Source: Candidatus Aldehydirespirator catecholifindens
Lineage (GTDB): Bacteria > Actinomycetota > Acidimicrobiia > Acidimicrobiales > Aldehydirespiratoraceae
NCBI GenBank assembly: GCA_028283245.1
Contig: JAPYNU010000064.1
Coordinates: 1 to 60,883 of the forward strand
Reading direction: 5' to 3'
Length of the DNA: 60,883 nucleotides
In this document: positions 34,315 through 42,887 of the stretch, in pieces
How positions within the stretch are numbered: position 1 is the first letter of the stretch
How the letters are laid out: each line of letters starts with the position of its first letter
Made by a program: the position numbers and the translations under genes
The notes under the pieces: model-generated
Databases searched by the model: none
What the model was told of the DNA's origin: nothing
The model's input: only the letters and a program-made list of their open reading frames with translations

Positions 34315-35277
34315 GTGGAAGACCTGATGGAGGATCTTTTTGCTGGTATTCGGTCGGGTGATCGCACTGCTGTGGGTCAGGCCATCACGCTGGTGGAGTC
34401 AACCCGCCCCGATGACCGTCGCCAGGCTCAGGAACTGCTAGCGAAGCTGCTGCCGTATGCGGGTGGTGCCTACCGTGTGGGTATCAGCGGTGTGCCTGGA
34501 GCTGGCAAGTCCACACTGATTGATGCTTTAGGAACCCGGTTGACTGCTGCGGGTCATCGGGTTGGTGTGCTTGCTGTGGATCCTTCAAGCATGGTTACAG
34601 GCGGATCAATCCTGGGTGACAAGACGCGCATGGCCGGGCTGTCCAACGATGAGAGGGCTTTCATCCGGCCTTCGCCGTCGGCTGGGGTGCTCGGCGGTGT
34701 TACTAGCACTACGCCGCATGTGATCACCGTGCTGGAGGGTGCCGGATATGACATTGTGTTGGTTGAAACGATGGGGGTCGGCCAGTCAGAGGCCGCTGTC
34801 TACGCCTCGGTTGACTGCCTTTGCGTGCTGGCTCTGGCTGGTGCTGGTGATGAGTTGCAGGCTGTGAAGCGGGGTTTGCTAGAGCTAGCGGATCTGCTGG
34901 TGGTCAACAAATCCGACGGCGACAATGTGCGAGCGGCTCAGCTTGCCGCAACAGAGTTTCAGCGGGCGTTGCAGATGATGACCCCTGAGCGTGAAGGCGA
35001 ACGGGCTGGCGTGATGGCAGTTTCGGCTGCCACGGGAGCAGGGCTTGATGAAATGTGGGAGCACATCGTTGAGCATCGACGCTGGCTGGAGGCTTCCGGT
35101 AAGTTGGATGAGCGCAGGGCTCAAGGCCGTCTAGCGCAGATGAGGGTGCTGTTAGAGCGTGAGTTGCTTGAGCAGTTCAAGTCGCAGCCCGGCCAGTCCC
35201 AGCGCCTAGCCGAAGTAGAGCAAGCAGTAAAGCAAGGCAAGATCACCCCCGAATCCGCCATCGAAACCCTCTTGTAG
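34315..35277 (+). CDS. meaB: MeaB-like G protein chaperone of methylmalonyl-CoA mutase
   Basis: A 320-residue SIMIBI-class GTPase: P-loop GVPGAGKST (about 60), VDPSSMVTGGSILGDKTRM (about 89), switch ETMGVGQSEAA (about 150) and base-recognition NKSDGDN (about 193). MeaB proteins gate cofactor loading and protect the mutase from inactivation. The adjacent mutase makes the partner clear. GTG 34315 or ATG 34327 may be the start. A 19-base-period repeat follows its stop. Confidence 0.92.
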   Translation: MEDLMEDLFAGIRSGDRTAVGQAITLVESTRPDDRRQAQELLAKLLPYAGGAYRVGISGVPGAGKSTLIDALGTRLTAAGHRVGVLAVDPSSMVTGGSILGDKTRMAGLSNDERAFIRPSPSAGVLGGVTSTTPHVITVLEGAGYDIVLVETMGVGQSEAAVYASVDCLCVLALAGAGDELQAVKRGLLELADLLVVNKSDGDNVRAAQLAATEFQRALQMMTPEREGERAGVMAVSAATGAGLDEMWEHIVEHRRWLEASGKLDERRAQGRLAQMRVLLERELLEQFKSQPGQSQRLAEVEQAVKQGKITPESAIETLL

Positions 35278-35299
35278 GTTTGTAACGGAACCTCAAACT

Positions 35300-35333
35300 C
35301 CGGCAATCTTTCAAAACGCCGGCAATCTTTCAA
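35300..35333. repeat. Direct repeat downstream of meaB
   Basis: CCGGCAATCTTTCAA occurs at 35300-35314 and 35319-35333 (period 19), in the 91-base gap before the convergent lipoprotein gene. Confidence 0.8.
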
Positions 35334-35368
35334 CCTGTAATCCCACTCATCCTCAAGTTTGAGTTTCG

Positions 35369-36904
35369 CTATGAGCCTTCTCTGTGAGCCGCTCGTTCCA
35401 GTCGGCAGGCGTGCAGTTCGCAGAGGAAGATATCTCTGACTGCTATGTCGCTGTCTCGCTCGCAGAGGTCATGGTAACCTAGATCAACGTTCAAAATTCC
35501 AACGACATTGACTCGGTCTCCACTAGCGATAAGACCCTCGCCAGAGCCGTGGTTTTCAACAGTGTAAGAATTAGTTTCAGGAACAAAATCATACTCCCTG
35601 AAAGAGAGAGTATTCGTCTTGGGGTCATAGTCGGTCCAGTCCCTCACGAGACTAAGAAGAAATCGCTCGCCCTGTAGCATATCTGGTGAGAGAACTTCCT
35701 GGCTCACTCGATCCTCAGATGCATAAAGAAGTTCGGTGTGTTTTCGCGGATAAAAATACACGCATGGGTATTCAATCAATAGGGTTCCTTCATCTTGCTG
35801 TGAGTAGTATCGTTCTCTGCCAGTGGCTACCCTCATAGCAAACAGTTCTCCAAAGAGTTCTTTGGGGTCTCCTAGTCCACCAGGTTTTCTATTACTCAAG
35901 ACGTAGGCCCAAGTGTCTGGATCCCACCACTCTGAATCATCAACTGTCATCCACACGGCATGCTGTTCACCGTGAGCAATGCAGTCACCTTCGTAGATCT
36001 GATCAGAACCGTGGTAGTCGCCGCCGCCATCATGAAAACTCACTATGTCACCGCTAGTCATTGGGCCATTACTTCCAACCCAGATTGAGTTGCTGACAGA
36101 ATCGAAACGAACCAGTGGCCGTGGCAGCTTCAAAAGTCTGCGTCCCTCATTTGCCTTTTGCACATAGATACAGGGAGATTCAACTGTTAGTATTCCGAAG
36201 TCACCTATGTCATTAACTCCTTGCTGTGCATCCCATGGGAAAAGCCCGGCAATCACATGAGTGCTGTCTAGGGTAATAGATGATTGAGCATCTTCTGAAT
36301 TTTCAGACTGTAAGCGCATTGATGCCGCATAAAACGAGACATTAGCTGAACATGAAATTTCTTCTCCAAAAATATTAGCTGGATCGTGTAGTTTTGCAAG
36401 GGTACTAGTGTCTTCGCCAGGTTGATTCCAGTCTTGTTGCCAGCCTTCACTGCCAATAAGTATCACTTTGTCGCCGCTGGACATCGGCCCGTATTCACCA
36501 ATCCAGACTTCGCCGGTGCTTGGATCAAGACGGGTCAAGGGTTCAGAAAGTCTTATCAAACTACGCAGCGGTCGTGACTCAGGCACCGGAACACCATCTT
36601 GGTGAAACACATCCAAGTATGCACAAGGACCATCAATCGCTAGTTTGCCAGACCACGTAGAGTTAGGGAAGCTTCCCTGTGGATCCCACTCGTACATCCC
36701 TAGCAACTCTGTGTACGCAACAGGCACCGGCTCAACCCGAGAATCAGAATCCGCAGAGCAAGCAAGAGACAAAACAACCAGAGTCAATTTCAGCGCTATT
36801 ACTGGGAAAACAGGCTTTTGAGTGTTTTGGCTGATATGCAATGTTAGTGACTCTTCAACATGAGATACTGCTTTTGAGGGTGACAGTGGCTTTAGAGGCC
36901 TCAC
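35369..36904 (-). CDS. Lipoprotein with three copies of an unrecognised domain
   Basis: A 511-residue protein with a late lipoprotein signal (VIALKLTLVVLSLAC, lipid Cys near 49), so the true start may lie downstream of the first ATG. Three repeats are visible (about 86-151, 237-296, 373-470). Each has G-x-L-x-I/V-x-x-PCxY, a hydrophobic L-x-R-x-L strand, a Y/F-D turn, W-x-G or equivalent, and GPM-SSGD-x-V closing the unit. Each is followed by a lone Cys about 30 residues on; two of the spacers contain DPxx-I/L-FGE. Function is unknown; a small beta-rich surface domain is my guess. Base composition is AT-richer than in neighbouring genes. It overlaps the next upstream gene by four bases. Confidence 0.7.
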   Translation of the reverse strand: MRPLKPLSPSKAVSHVEESLTLHISQNTQKPVFPVIALKLTLVVLSLACSADSDSRVEPVPVAYTELLGMYEWDPQGSFPNSTWSGKLAIDGPCAYLDVFHQDGVPVPESRPLRSLIRLSEPLTRLDPSTGEVWIGEYGPMSSGDKVILIGSEGWQQDWNQPGEDTSTLAKLHDPANIFGEEISCSANVSFYAASMRLQSENSEDAQSSITLDSTHVIAGLFPWDAQQGVNDIGDFGILTVESPCIYVQKANEGRRLLKLPRPLVRFDSVSNSIWVGSNGPMTSGDIVSFHDGGGDYHGSDQIYEGDCIAHGEQHAVWMTVDDSEWWDPDTWAYVLSNRKPGGLGDPKELFGELFAMRVATGRERYYSQQDEGTLLIEYPCVYFYPRKHTELLYASEDRVSQEVLSPDMLQGERFLLSLVRDWTDYDPKTNTLSFREYDFVPETNSYTVENHGSGEGLIASGDRVNVVGILNVDLGYHDLCERDSDIAVRDIFLCELHACRLERAAHREGS

Positions 36905-37404
36905 TGATTTAATTCGCGATCTAGTATTGGTCCGAACTCAACCTGTTGTGGCACGGATTGAATGTCAGCGATCTCCACGTTGACACCGTATTTTGATAGC
37001 CGCTCACTGACCCACTGAAGCCACGACTCATCGTCATCGGGTTCTAGATATCCCAGGACTGTCTTCGTCAAATCTTGTCGCGTAGTGAATGACCATGTAT
37101 TAGTCAGATCAAATAACCGCTTGATAGTAGGGTCAAGTATTGGGCGAATCTTTTCTTGAAAAGACTGTTCGCTTACCCCTTTGATCTTGGGGTAAGCGAT
37201 GCGACAGTCTCCATCACTGAAGCCACAATCAGCGCGTAATGCTACTCTTCGGCCGTCACTGAGTTCTGCAAGCTCAATGAGATGAAAGCATCGAGTTCCC
37301 GGTGGTGGCGTTTCTTCTTTATCGTCAAGCGGGAGCCCGATTCCTGTTGTCGTATCTAATGTGAGTTCACAGATCGTAACGAACGCCTCTACCCTCACCG
37401 GCAC
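36901..37404 (-). CDS. Hypothetical protein co-transcribed with the three-repeat lipoprotein
   Basis: A 167-residue protein without signal peptide or membrane segment. It contains a Cys-rich middle (TRCFHLIELAELSDGRRVAL then DCGFSDGDCRIAYP) and an acidic C-terminal half with SWLQWVSERLSKYGVN. It shares the AT-leaning composition of the lipoprotein gene and overlaps it by four bases, so the two are translated together. No family recognised. Confidence 0.6.
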   Translation of the reverse strand: MPVRVEAFVTICELTLDTTTGIGLPLDDKEETPPPGTRCFHLIELAELSDGRRVALRADCGFSDGDCRIAYPKIKGVSEQSFQEKIRPILDPTIKRLFDLTNTWSFTTRQDLTKTVLGYLEPDDDESWLQWVSERLSKYGVNVEIADIQSVPQQVEFGPILDRELNQ

Positions 37405-37435
37405 GAGCGATACCCCTAATAGACGCGACAGTTGA

Positions 37436-37477
37436 CCCAGTATGCGGATCCGTATTTCCGTCTCCTGGGGCTTTTTT
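37436..37477 (+). terminator. Terminator-like hairpin with T6 run
   Basis: CCCAG (37436-37440) can pair with CTGGG (37465-37469), with an inner ATGCGGATCCGTAT palindrome, followed by GC and six T. It is oriented rightward, where no gene precedes it, so it may end an antisense or small RNA, or mark a remnant. Confidence 0.35.
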
Positions 37478-37659
37478 GTATCTTCGGCATGAGTTGATCT
37501 CCGTAGGTATTACAGCGCTGAGGCCAGTTGACATGTGGTTGCCATAATGGCACTCTTTCAAAGGTCTGTCAACCGGTTATTCGATGATGCGATGCGGCCA
37601 CCTAGTCAAGCCGGTCACAGAAGGATTGCGCGGCTTGTCGAGGGGATGGGGATGTTCCG

Positions 37660-38454
37660 ATGGCTGGATCTGGGGCTGTGAAGGTGTCGGCGGACACGGC
37701 AGCGGCCACACTGATAGCGGTGAGCAAGACTGATCTTGAGTCGCACGGCCGATCTGGTGCTGGCGAGACAGTTTGGGCTGTTGTGGTGGCGGCGGGGTCG
37801 GGCAACCGTTTCGGTGGTGCCAAGCAGTTCAGCCCTCTCGGCGACCGCAGCGTGCTCGACTGGGTAGTGCAAGCCACAGCCCGCTGGTGCAGTGGGGTGG
37901 TAGTGGTGGTGCCCGCCGCACATACTGAAGGAACTGAAGCTTGGCATCCGCTGCGCTGCTCAGACACCTCAAGCGAAGTGGTGATCGTGGCCGGGGGAGC
38001 GTCGCGGTCGGACTCGGTGCGGTGTGGCCTCAGTCAGGTGCCCGACGACGCTGAGATCATCTTGGTGCATGACGGTGCCCGGCCCTTGGCCAGCGATGGT
38101 GTATTCGAACGAGCTATTGACGCTGTGAGCAACGGCGCTGATGCCGCCGTTCCGGTGATTGATGTGACCGACTCTCTTCGCTGGCGTGAAGGCACAGCCA
38201 TCGACCGTAATCAACTGGTAGCTGTGCAGACTCCGCAGGCGTTCAGTGCGGATGTTCTGCGGGCAGCCCATGCTGGCGGCAGTGACGCTACCGACGACGC
38301 GACTCTGGCCGAGGCGGCTGGTGCCACCGTTGTGAGCGTCGCCGGTGACCCTCGCAACCTGAAGATCACCGAAGCCCATGACCTAGTGACAGCCGAAGCC
38401 CTGCTGGCCGAAGCCCAACTAGAAGCCGCAACTAAAGGAGTCGGCAATGACTGA
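37660..38454 (+). CDS. ispD: 2-C-methyl-D-erythritol 4-phosphate cytidylyltransferase
   Basis: A 264-residue enzyme of the MEP isoprenoid pathway that makes CDP-methylerythritol from MEP and CTP. Visible motifs are VVVAAGSGNRFGGAKQF (nucleotide loop, about 41-57), LVHDGARPL (about 130) and AVQTPQAF (about 187). About 38 extra residues precede the core; the ATG at 37660 has a purine-rich GAGGGGATGGGG upstream, but a later start is possible. It overlaps ispF by eight bases. Confidence 0.92.
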   Translation: MAGSGAVKVSADTAAATLIAVSKTDLESHGRSGAGETVWAVVVAAGSGNRFGGAKQFSPLGDRSVLDWVVQATARWCSGVVVVVPAAHTEGTEAWHPLRCSDTSSEVVIVAGGASRSDSVRCGLSQVPDDAEIILVHDGARPLASDGVFERAIDAVSNGADAAVPVIDVTDSLRWREGTAIDRNQLVAVQTPQAFSADVLRAAHAGGSDATDDATLAEAAGATVVSVAGDPRNLKITEAHDLVTAEALLAEAQLEAATKGVGND

Positions 38455-39064
38455 GTCAGCGATACCGGCGTCGAGCGAGCCAGAGCCCCAAAAGGCCGAG
38501 TCGAAGATGGCTGAGCCAGCGACACCGGAGATGCGAGTTGGGCAGAGTTTTGACATTCACCGATACAGCGACGACGCAGAGCGCACGCTGATGCTGGGAG
38601 GAGTGCGCTTCGACGGCCATCGCGGGCTTGCGGGACATTCCGATGCTGATGTGATCACTCACGCCTGCATTGACGCGCTGCTGTCTGCGGCTGGCTTAGA
38701 CGACATCGGCCAGATGTTCAGCGACACCGACCCTGCCTGGGCTGGCGCTGACAGCATCCAACTGTTGCGCCGAGCTGTCGACGCGCTTCGTGCAGCTGGT
38801 TGGGATCCTGTCAACGTTTCGTGTGTTGCTGTGCTTGACTCACCCAAGCTGGCACCGCAGCGTGAGTTGATGCGGCAACGTCTAAGCGATGCTGTTGGCG
38901 CTCCTGTCACAGTTTCTGGTCGCACTACCGAAAGCGTGGGTGCGCTAGGCCGCGGCGAGGGGGTTGCGGCTATGGCAGCGGCGCTGGTGGTGCGGAACCC
39001 GCACAGCACAGCATCCAGCGACGACGCAGCGCTAGCTGGACAGCAGGATCAAAGGCACACATGA
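38447..39064 (+). CDS. ispF: 2-C-methyl-D-erythritol 2,4-cyclodiphosphate synthase
   Basis: The core begins MRVGQSFDIHRYSDD with the metal-binding DIH, then GHSDADVITHACIDALL, FSDTDPAW and the GRGEGVAAMA tail, all diagnostic for IspF. It cyclises CDP-ME 2-phosphate to MEcPP. The frame overlaps ispD, adding 28 polar N-terminal residues with degenerate repeats; ATG 38531 is the alternative start. It overlaps the methyltransferase gene by four bases. Confidence 0.93.
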   Translation: MTESAIPASSEPEPQKAESKMAEPATPEMRVGQSFDIHRYSDDAERTLMLGGVRFDGHRGLAGHSDADVITHACIDALLSAAGLDDIGQMFSDTDPAWAGADSIQLLRRAVDALRAAGWDPVNVSCVAVLDSPKLAPQRELMRQRLSDAVGAPVTVSGRTTESVGALGRGEGVAAMAAALVVRNPHSTASSDDAALAGQQDQRHT

Positions 39065-40035
39065 CCCGCTCCAACAGCTCACGACGCTCCAACAGTTCCA
39101 ATCGCTCAGGACGCTCCAACCGCTCCAACAGTTCCAATCGCTCAGGACGCTCCAACCGCGTCAATCGCTCAGGACGTGCAGTACAGCAACAACGCTCGTC
39201 CGCTAGCCGGTCAGGCAACGGGCGTAGCTCACGCACCGCTGCCGCGCCACGCCGAGGAGGTTCAGAACGCGGCAGCCATCGCAGCGATCTGGGCGGTGAA
39301 CAAGTCGAAGGCCGTCATGCAGTGCGCGAACTGCTGATAGCAGGCAAACGTCGAACCCGCACTGTGATGCTTGCCGCTGGCCTTGACCAAGCACCGATCC
39401 TTGATCACATCATCGAGTTAGCTCGCGAGCAGCGTGCATCCATTCGTGAGGTGTCCCGCAAAGAACTTGATGCCACCGCCAGAAGCGACGCTCCTCAAGG
39501 GGTGATTGCGATGGCTGATCCGCTGCCGTTAACGGAGCTAAGCGACCTAGCCCGGCTGCCTTCTGAGGGCGCAGCCAGCCAGGCACCGTTTTTGCTGGTG
39601 CTTGACAGCATCACCGACCCCGGCAACTTCGGTGCTGTGCTGCGCACCGCTGAATGTGCAGGTGTTTCTGGGGTGGTGCTGCCCCGTCACCGCTCGGCTC
39701 GAGTCACCGCAGCGGTCACCAAAGCAGCAGCCGGCGCGGTGGAGCATCTGAGTTTCGCGGTGGTGCCCGGCATTCCTGTGGCTCTGCGAAACCTAAGCAG
39801 CCACAACGTTTGGACTATCGGGCTTGACCCGGCCGCACCCCGACCGCTGCACGAACTCGATTTGGCTAAAGAAGCAGTAGCGCTAGTGCTGGGCTCAGAA
39901 GGCAAGGGCCTGTCAAGGCTCGCCTCTGAACGCTGCGATGTGCGGGTTTCGATCCCGTTGCGTGGCACTCTGGGATCACTCAACGTGGCCGCCGCAGCCG
40001 CAGTTGCCTGCTTCGACATCTCCCGTCGCCGCTGA
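39061..40035 (+). CDS. rlmB: TrmH-family rRNA 2'-O-methyltransferase (RlmB-like)
   Basis: A SpoU/TrmH enzyme of 324 residues with motif 1 DSITDPGNFGAVLRTAEC (about 181-198), motif 2 LVLGSEGKGLSRL (about 277) and motif 3 IPLRGTLGSLNVAAAAAV (about 298). These form the trefoil-knot SAM site. The substrate-binding part starts at VEGRHAVRELLIAGK. RlmB methylates G2251 of 23S rRNA. The first 80 residues are an unusual Arg/Ser/Asn-rich extension encoded by 36-base tandem repeats, probably disordered and RNA-binding. The ispD-ispF-rlmB overlap arrangement suggests one operon. Confidence 0.88.
   Translation: MTRSNSSRRSNSSNRSGRSNRSNSSNRSGRSNRVNRSGRAVQQQRSSASRSGNGRSSRTAAAPRRGGSERGSHRSDLGGEQVEGRHAVRELLIAGKRRTRTVMLAAGLDQAPILDHIIELAREQRASIREVSRKELDATARSDAPQGVIAMADPLPLTELSDLARLPSEGAASQAPFLLVLDSITDPGNFGAVLRTAECAGVSGVVLPRHRSARVTAAVTKAAAGAVEHLSFAVVPGIPVALRNLSSHNVWTIGLDPAAPRPLHELDLAKEAVALVLGSEGKGLSRLASERCDVRVSIPLRGTLGSLNVAAAAAVACFDISRRR
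39085..39176 (+). repeat. 36-base in-frame tandem repeat in rlmB
   Basis: Two identical 36-base units (39085-39120, 39121-39156) and a partial third (to 39176) encode a 12-residue Arg/Ser/Asn-rich repeat. Identity of the two full copies suggests recent duplication. Confidence 0.95.
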
Positions 40036-40120
40036 ACAGCGGCTCTGACCGCTAAGCGGCACCACCGCCGGTCTATCCGCCTGAACCCGTCTGTCTATCC
40101 GGCAGAGTCTCCTGATTCTC

Positions 40121-41389
40121 CTAATTCTGGGAGGCAGTCAGCGCAGCTACGGCTTCCGCTGGACGGCCTGCTACTAGGCCGTCAACTCCTAGAGCTATCA
40201 ACTCGGAGTAGAAGTCTTGGTTTTCGACCACCTCAGTGCCGCTGAACCAAACCCAAACCTCTCGACCTTCTTGATGCACCCGAGCCACAGTGTCGGCGTT
40301 CACCACTTGGAGCCCAAAGTAGATGAATGGCACTTGCAACACCGAAATCGAAGAGTCAAGCTCGGCAGTGTTTCCATACCAGCTGAGCAGAGCCGTCTGG
40401 CCGGGAGTGACCGCTACGTCAGGTGCGAACTCGCTGAAAGCGGCCAGCACATCATCGTTGAAGCTGGCCACGATCACCGACTTTTCACGGCCTAGTTCGG
40501 CGATTTCGGCTGCCAGCACTTCAGCCGCAGCGATACCGGTGGCCGGATCCGCTTCGCCGTCGGGGCCGTTCTGGATCTTGATCTCAATGTTGAGCACATG
40601 ATTCGCAAAGCGCTCAGCTATCTCTCGGAATGTTGCCACCCGGAAGTCGTCAGGCTCGAAACCCTCAGGCGGGTCAACCGCTCCAGTGCGCACGCCTCGG
40701 TAGATGTATTCCGTGTCGGGGCGGGTCTGGTCGCCCCAATGTCCGGGAGCAAACCAGTAGGCACTGTCGAGAGCTTGGATCTCTTCCAGAGTCAAGGCGC
40801 TGACCGGTCCAGTAGTCCCGGTGGTGCGGTCAACGGTGTCGTCGTGCTGGACGATCAGCACTCCATCAGCGGTTAGCTGCACATCAAGTTCGAGGATGTC
40901 GGCACCAGCGAGCGCTGATTGTGTGTAGGCGTAGGCGGTGGAGTGGGGATAGTCCTGATCGCCGCCAGCGTGTGCGATCACCAACGGACGATCCAGTTCC
41001 AGCAGTCCGCTCACCGTGGAAGCCTCAGGTTGAGGCAACGAGGTGGTGGGCGGCGGGGGTGCTGTCGTAGTAGTCGTCGAAGTTGTCGTAGTGGTGGTTG
41101 TGGTTGTGGTCGCCGGTTCTGTGGTTGTCGGAGCAGCGGTGGTTGTTGGAGCAAGCGTTGAACTTGAAGAAGGTGCCACCGTTGACGTGGTCGGGGTTGT
41201 GGTCTGGCTGGCCGTGTCGAGGGAAGAGTCGTCTTGTGAGTCTTGTGAACTGCTGCTACAAGCCGTAGCCGTCAGCGCCAAGACGGTTGCTATAGCAGCA
41301 AGAAATGCCGACGGTCGTGTTGAGCGCAGTGCCGCTAGCGGGATTCGCCGCCGCCATGCAGCGCAACGGTTCAAGACATCGCAACTCAC
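40121..41389 (-). CDS. Glycerophosphodiester phosphodiesterase-like lipoprotein
   Basis: A 422-residue protein: lipoprotein signal with lipobox TATAC (Cys about 44), a Thr/Ser/Pro-rich tether of about 80 residues with long Thr runs, then a GDPD barrel. Motifs are VIAHAGGDQDYPHSTAY, ILELDVQLTADGVLIVQHDD and NIEIKIQN. The usual HRG...PENT is changed to HAG...PHST, so the Arg and the metal-binding Glu of that segment are missing while the ELD and HDD motifs remain. It may hydrolyse glycerophosphodiesters at the cell surface with altered specificity. It converges with rlmB. Confidence 0.85.
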   Translation of the reverse strand: MSCDVLNRCAAWRRRIPLAALRSTRPSAFLAAIATVLALTATACSSSSQDSQDDSSLDTASQTTTPTTSTVAPSSSSTLAPTTTAAPTTTEPATTTTTTTTTTSTTTTTAPPPPTTSLPQPEASTVSGLLELDRPLVIAHAGGDQDYPHSTAYAYTQSALAGADILELDVQLTADGVLIVQHDDTVDRTTGTTGPVSALTLEEIQALDSAYWFAPGHWGDQTRPDTEYIYRGVRTGAVDPPEGFEPDDFRVATFREIAERFANHVLNIEIKIQNGPDGEADPATGIAAAEVLAAEIAELGREKSVIVASFNDDVLAAFSEFAPDVAVTPGQTALLSWYGNTAELDSSISVLQVPFIYFGLQVVNADTVARVHQEGREVWVWFSGTEVVENQDFYSELIALGVDGLVAGRPAEAVAALTASQN

Positions 41390-41516
41390 TGCTGCTGAAC
41401 TCTAGAGGATCGCATCTGCCGATGGCTCACCGACTGCTGTCGGTCACGACACTTATATTGCCCGAACCGCATCACGCTGATGTGCAAGAATCCCTCCAAC
41501 GAAAGGCACAGCAACC

Positions 41517-42314
41517 ATGTCGATAAATCCGCAGCGTCTCATTGATCTCTTTGGCTTAGACGGCAAATCCGCAGTTGTCACCGGCGGCAGCCGCGGCTTG
41601 GGTTACATGATCGCTGGCGGGCTGCTTGATGCTGGCTGTCGGGTGATTATCTCCGCACGTAAGGTTGATCAGGTCACAGCAGCAGCCGATGAACTCAGCG
41701 CAAGAGGCCCATGCGAAGCGATCCCTGCGGATTTGTCCACGCCGGAAGGTTGCGAAGCTCTGGCCAGCGCAATAGCCGAACGTTGGGACTCGCTGGACAT
41801 TCTCGTCAACAACGCCGGGGCCAGCTGGGGAGAGCGACTTGATGAGTTCCCGGCGCACGGGTGGAGCAAAGTCATCGACACAAACCTTGGCGGGCCGTTC
41901 TTTTTGACCCAGCAACTATTGGGGCTGCTGCGGCCTGCGGCCCGCCCCGCCGACCCCGCTCGGGTTATTAACGTGGCTTCTATCGACGGGCTGCGGGTGC
42001 CCGATTTAGAGACCTACTCATATTCGGCTTCCAAAGCGGGGGTCATTCACCTGACCCGGCATCTCGCCAAGCGGCTGGCGGCTGAGCACATCACCGTCAA
42101 CGCCATCGCTCCCGGCCCGTTCGACTCCAAAATGATGGCGTTCATCCTTGATGATCCCGAAGCTCGGGCTGATCTGGCTTCGACGGTGCCGCTGGGTCGC
42201 ATCGGCGAACCCGACGACCTTGCGGGAACTGCGGTCTACCTAGCTTCCAAAGCGGGGTCGTATCTCACCGGTGCCACTGTGGTTGTGGGCGGCGGTCTCG
42301 CCTGCGCCGACTGA
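41517..42314 (+). CDS. Short-chain dehydrogenase/reductase
   Basis: A 265-residue classical SDR. It shows the NAD(P) motif TGGSRGLGYM (about 23), LVNNAGASWG (about 95), the catalytic Tyr/Lys in SYSASKAGVIHL (about 165) and NAIAPGPFDSKM. The Arg in SARKVD after the second strand suggests NADP(H) preference. The substrate is unknown. It stands alone, with a ribosome site GAAAGGC ten bases before the ATG. Confidence 0.92.
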   Translation: MSINPQRLIDLFGLDGKSAVVTGGSRGLGYMIAGGLLDAGCRVIISARKVDQVTAAADELSARGPCEAIPADLSTPEGCEALASAIAERWDSLDILVNNAGASWGERLDEFPAHGWSKVIDTNLGGPFFLTQQLLGLLRPAARPADPARVINVASIDGLRVPDLETYSYSASKAGVIHLTRHLAKRLAAEHITVNAIAPGPFDSKMMAFILDDPEARADLASTVPLGRIGEPDDLAGTAVYLASKAGSYLTGATVVVGGGLACAD

Positions 42315-42325
42315 GCCAATCCACG

Positions 42326-42366
42326 AGCCGCAATCAACAAACCGCAAATTAAGAACCGCAAGCCGG
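42326..42366. repeat. 14-base tandem repeat downstream of the SDR gene
   Basis: Three degenerate copies of AACCGCAA-N6 begin at 42326, 42340 and 42354, directly after the SDR stop codon. Confidence 0.7.
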
Positions 42367-42388
42367 AGCATGGAATTGGGCTTTGACG

Positions 42389-42420
42389 GCTCTAACCTGC
42401 TTCTGAGGACAGGCTAGAGC
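42389..42420 (+). terminator. Hairpin downstream of the SDR gene
   Basis: An 11-bp stem with one mismatch (42389-42399 with 42410-42420) around CTTCTGAGGA, 75 bases after the stop, with no T run. Confidence 0.45.
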
Positions 42421-42556
42421 GATAACTTTCAGAGCAACAGCATCGGGCGAAAGCCCTCAAGCACCAGCGGTACAGCAGCTGGAGAGTCTCTGGAGCCATC
42501 GCCGCAAGTCATTGCCGAGAGCCATCGCAACTCATTTCCACGGAGGTTGATCCAAA

Positions 42557-42850
42557 GTGGCAACAGGACGATCCAGCTTCGCGAAGCGTCAACGAGACAT
42601 GCACAAGAAGGCCCGCGCCGAGGCCAAACGCCAGAAGCGTCTGGGAAGGGGCGATCTTTATGAGTTGGAGCACGCTCACCGCAACGGAGACCAAGAACTT
42701 GAGGACGAGCCTGCTGGTCCGAAGCCAAGCAACGAAGAGATCATGGCTCAGGTTGAAGAACTTCATCGTCAATACAAAGGTGACGAAATCGACCTTGAGG
42801 AATTTGATGAGCGACGGGCAACGCTGATGGCCCAGATCTCAGTCGATTGA
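42557..42850 (+). CDS. Small basic-acidic hypothetical protein
   Basis: A 97-residue protein starting at GTG 42557, 8 bases after ACGGAGG. The N-terminal third is strongly basic (SSFAKRQRDMHKKARAEAKR), like nucleic-acid-binding tails of small actinobacterial proteins. The C-terminal half is acidic and probably helical (NEEIMAQVEELHRQYKGDE). It lies 37 bases before the IMPDH-like gene in the same direction. No function assigned. Confidence 0.65.
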   Translation: MATGRSSFAKRQRDMHKKARAEAKRQKRLGRGDLYELEHAHRNGDQELEDEPAGPKPSNEEIMAQVEELHRQYKGDEIDLEEFDERRATLMAQISVD

Positions 42851-42887
42851 TCCGAACCTCCTGTTCAGAGAGCCGCAGAGGACAGCT

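Noticed and set aside
37381-37480. Possible tRNA gene ending in a T run
   Set aside because: The segment does not give acceptor, anticodon and T arms; there is no GTTCRA loop. I kept only a weak terminator call.
39085-39176. Possible CRISPR-like array
   Set aside because: The 36-base units are directly adjacent with no spacers and are in frame within rlmB, so they are a coding tandem repeat.
41043-41405. Val-rich rightward frame opposite the GDPD lipoprotein tether
   Set aside because: The Val runs are simply the reverse complement of the Thr codon runs in the tether.
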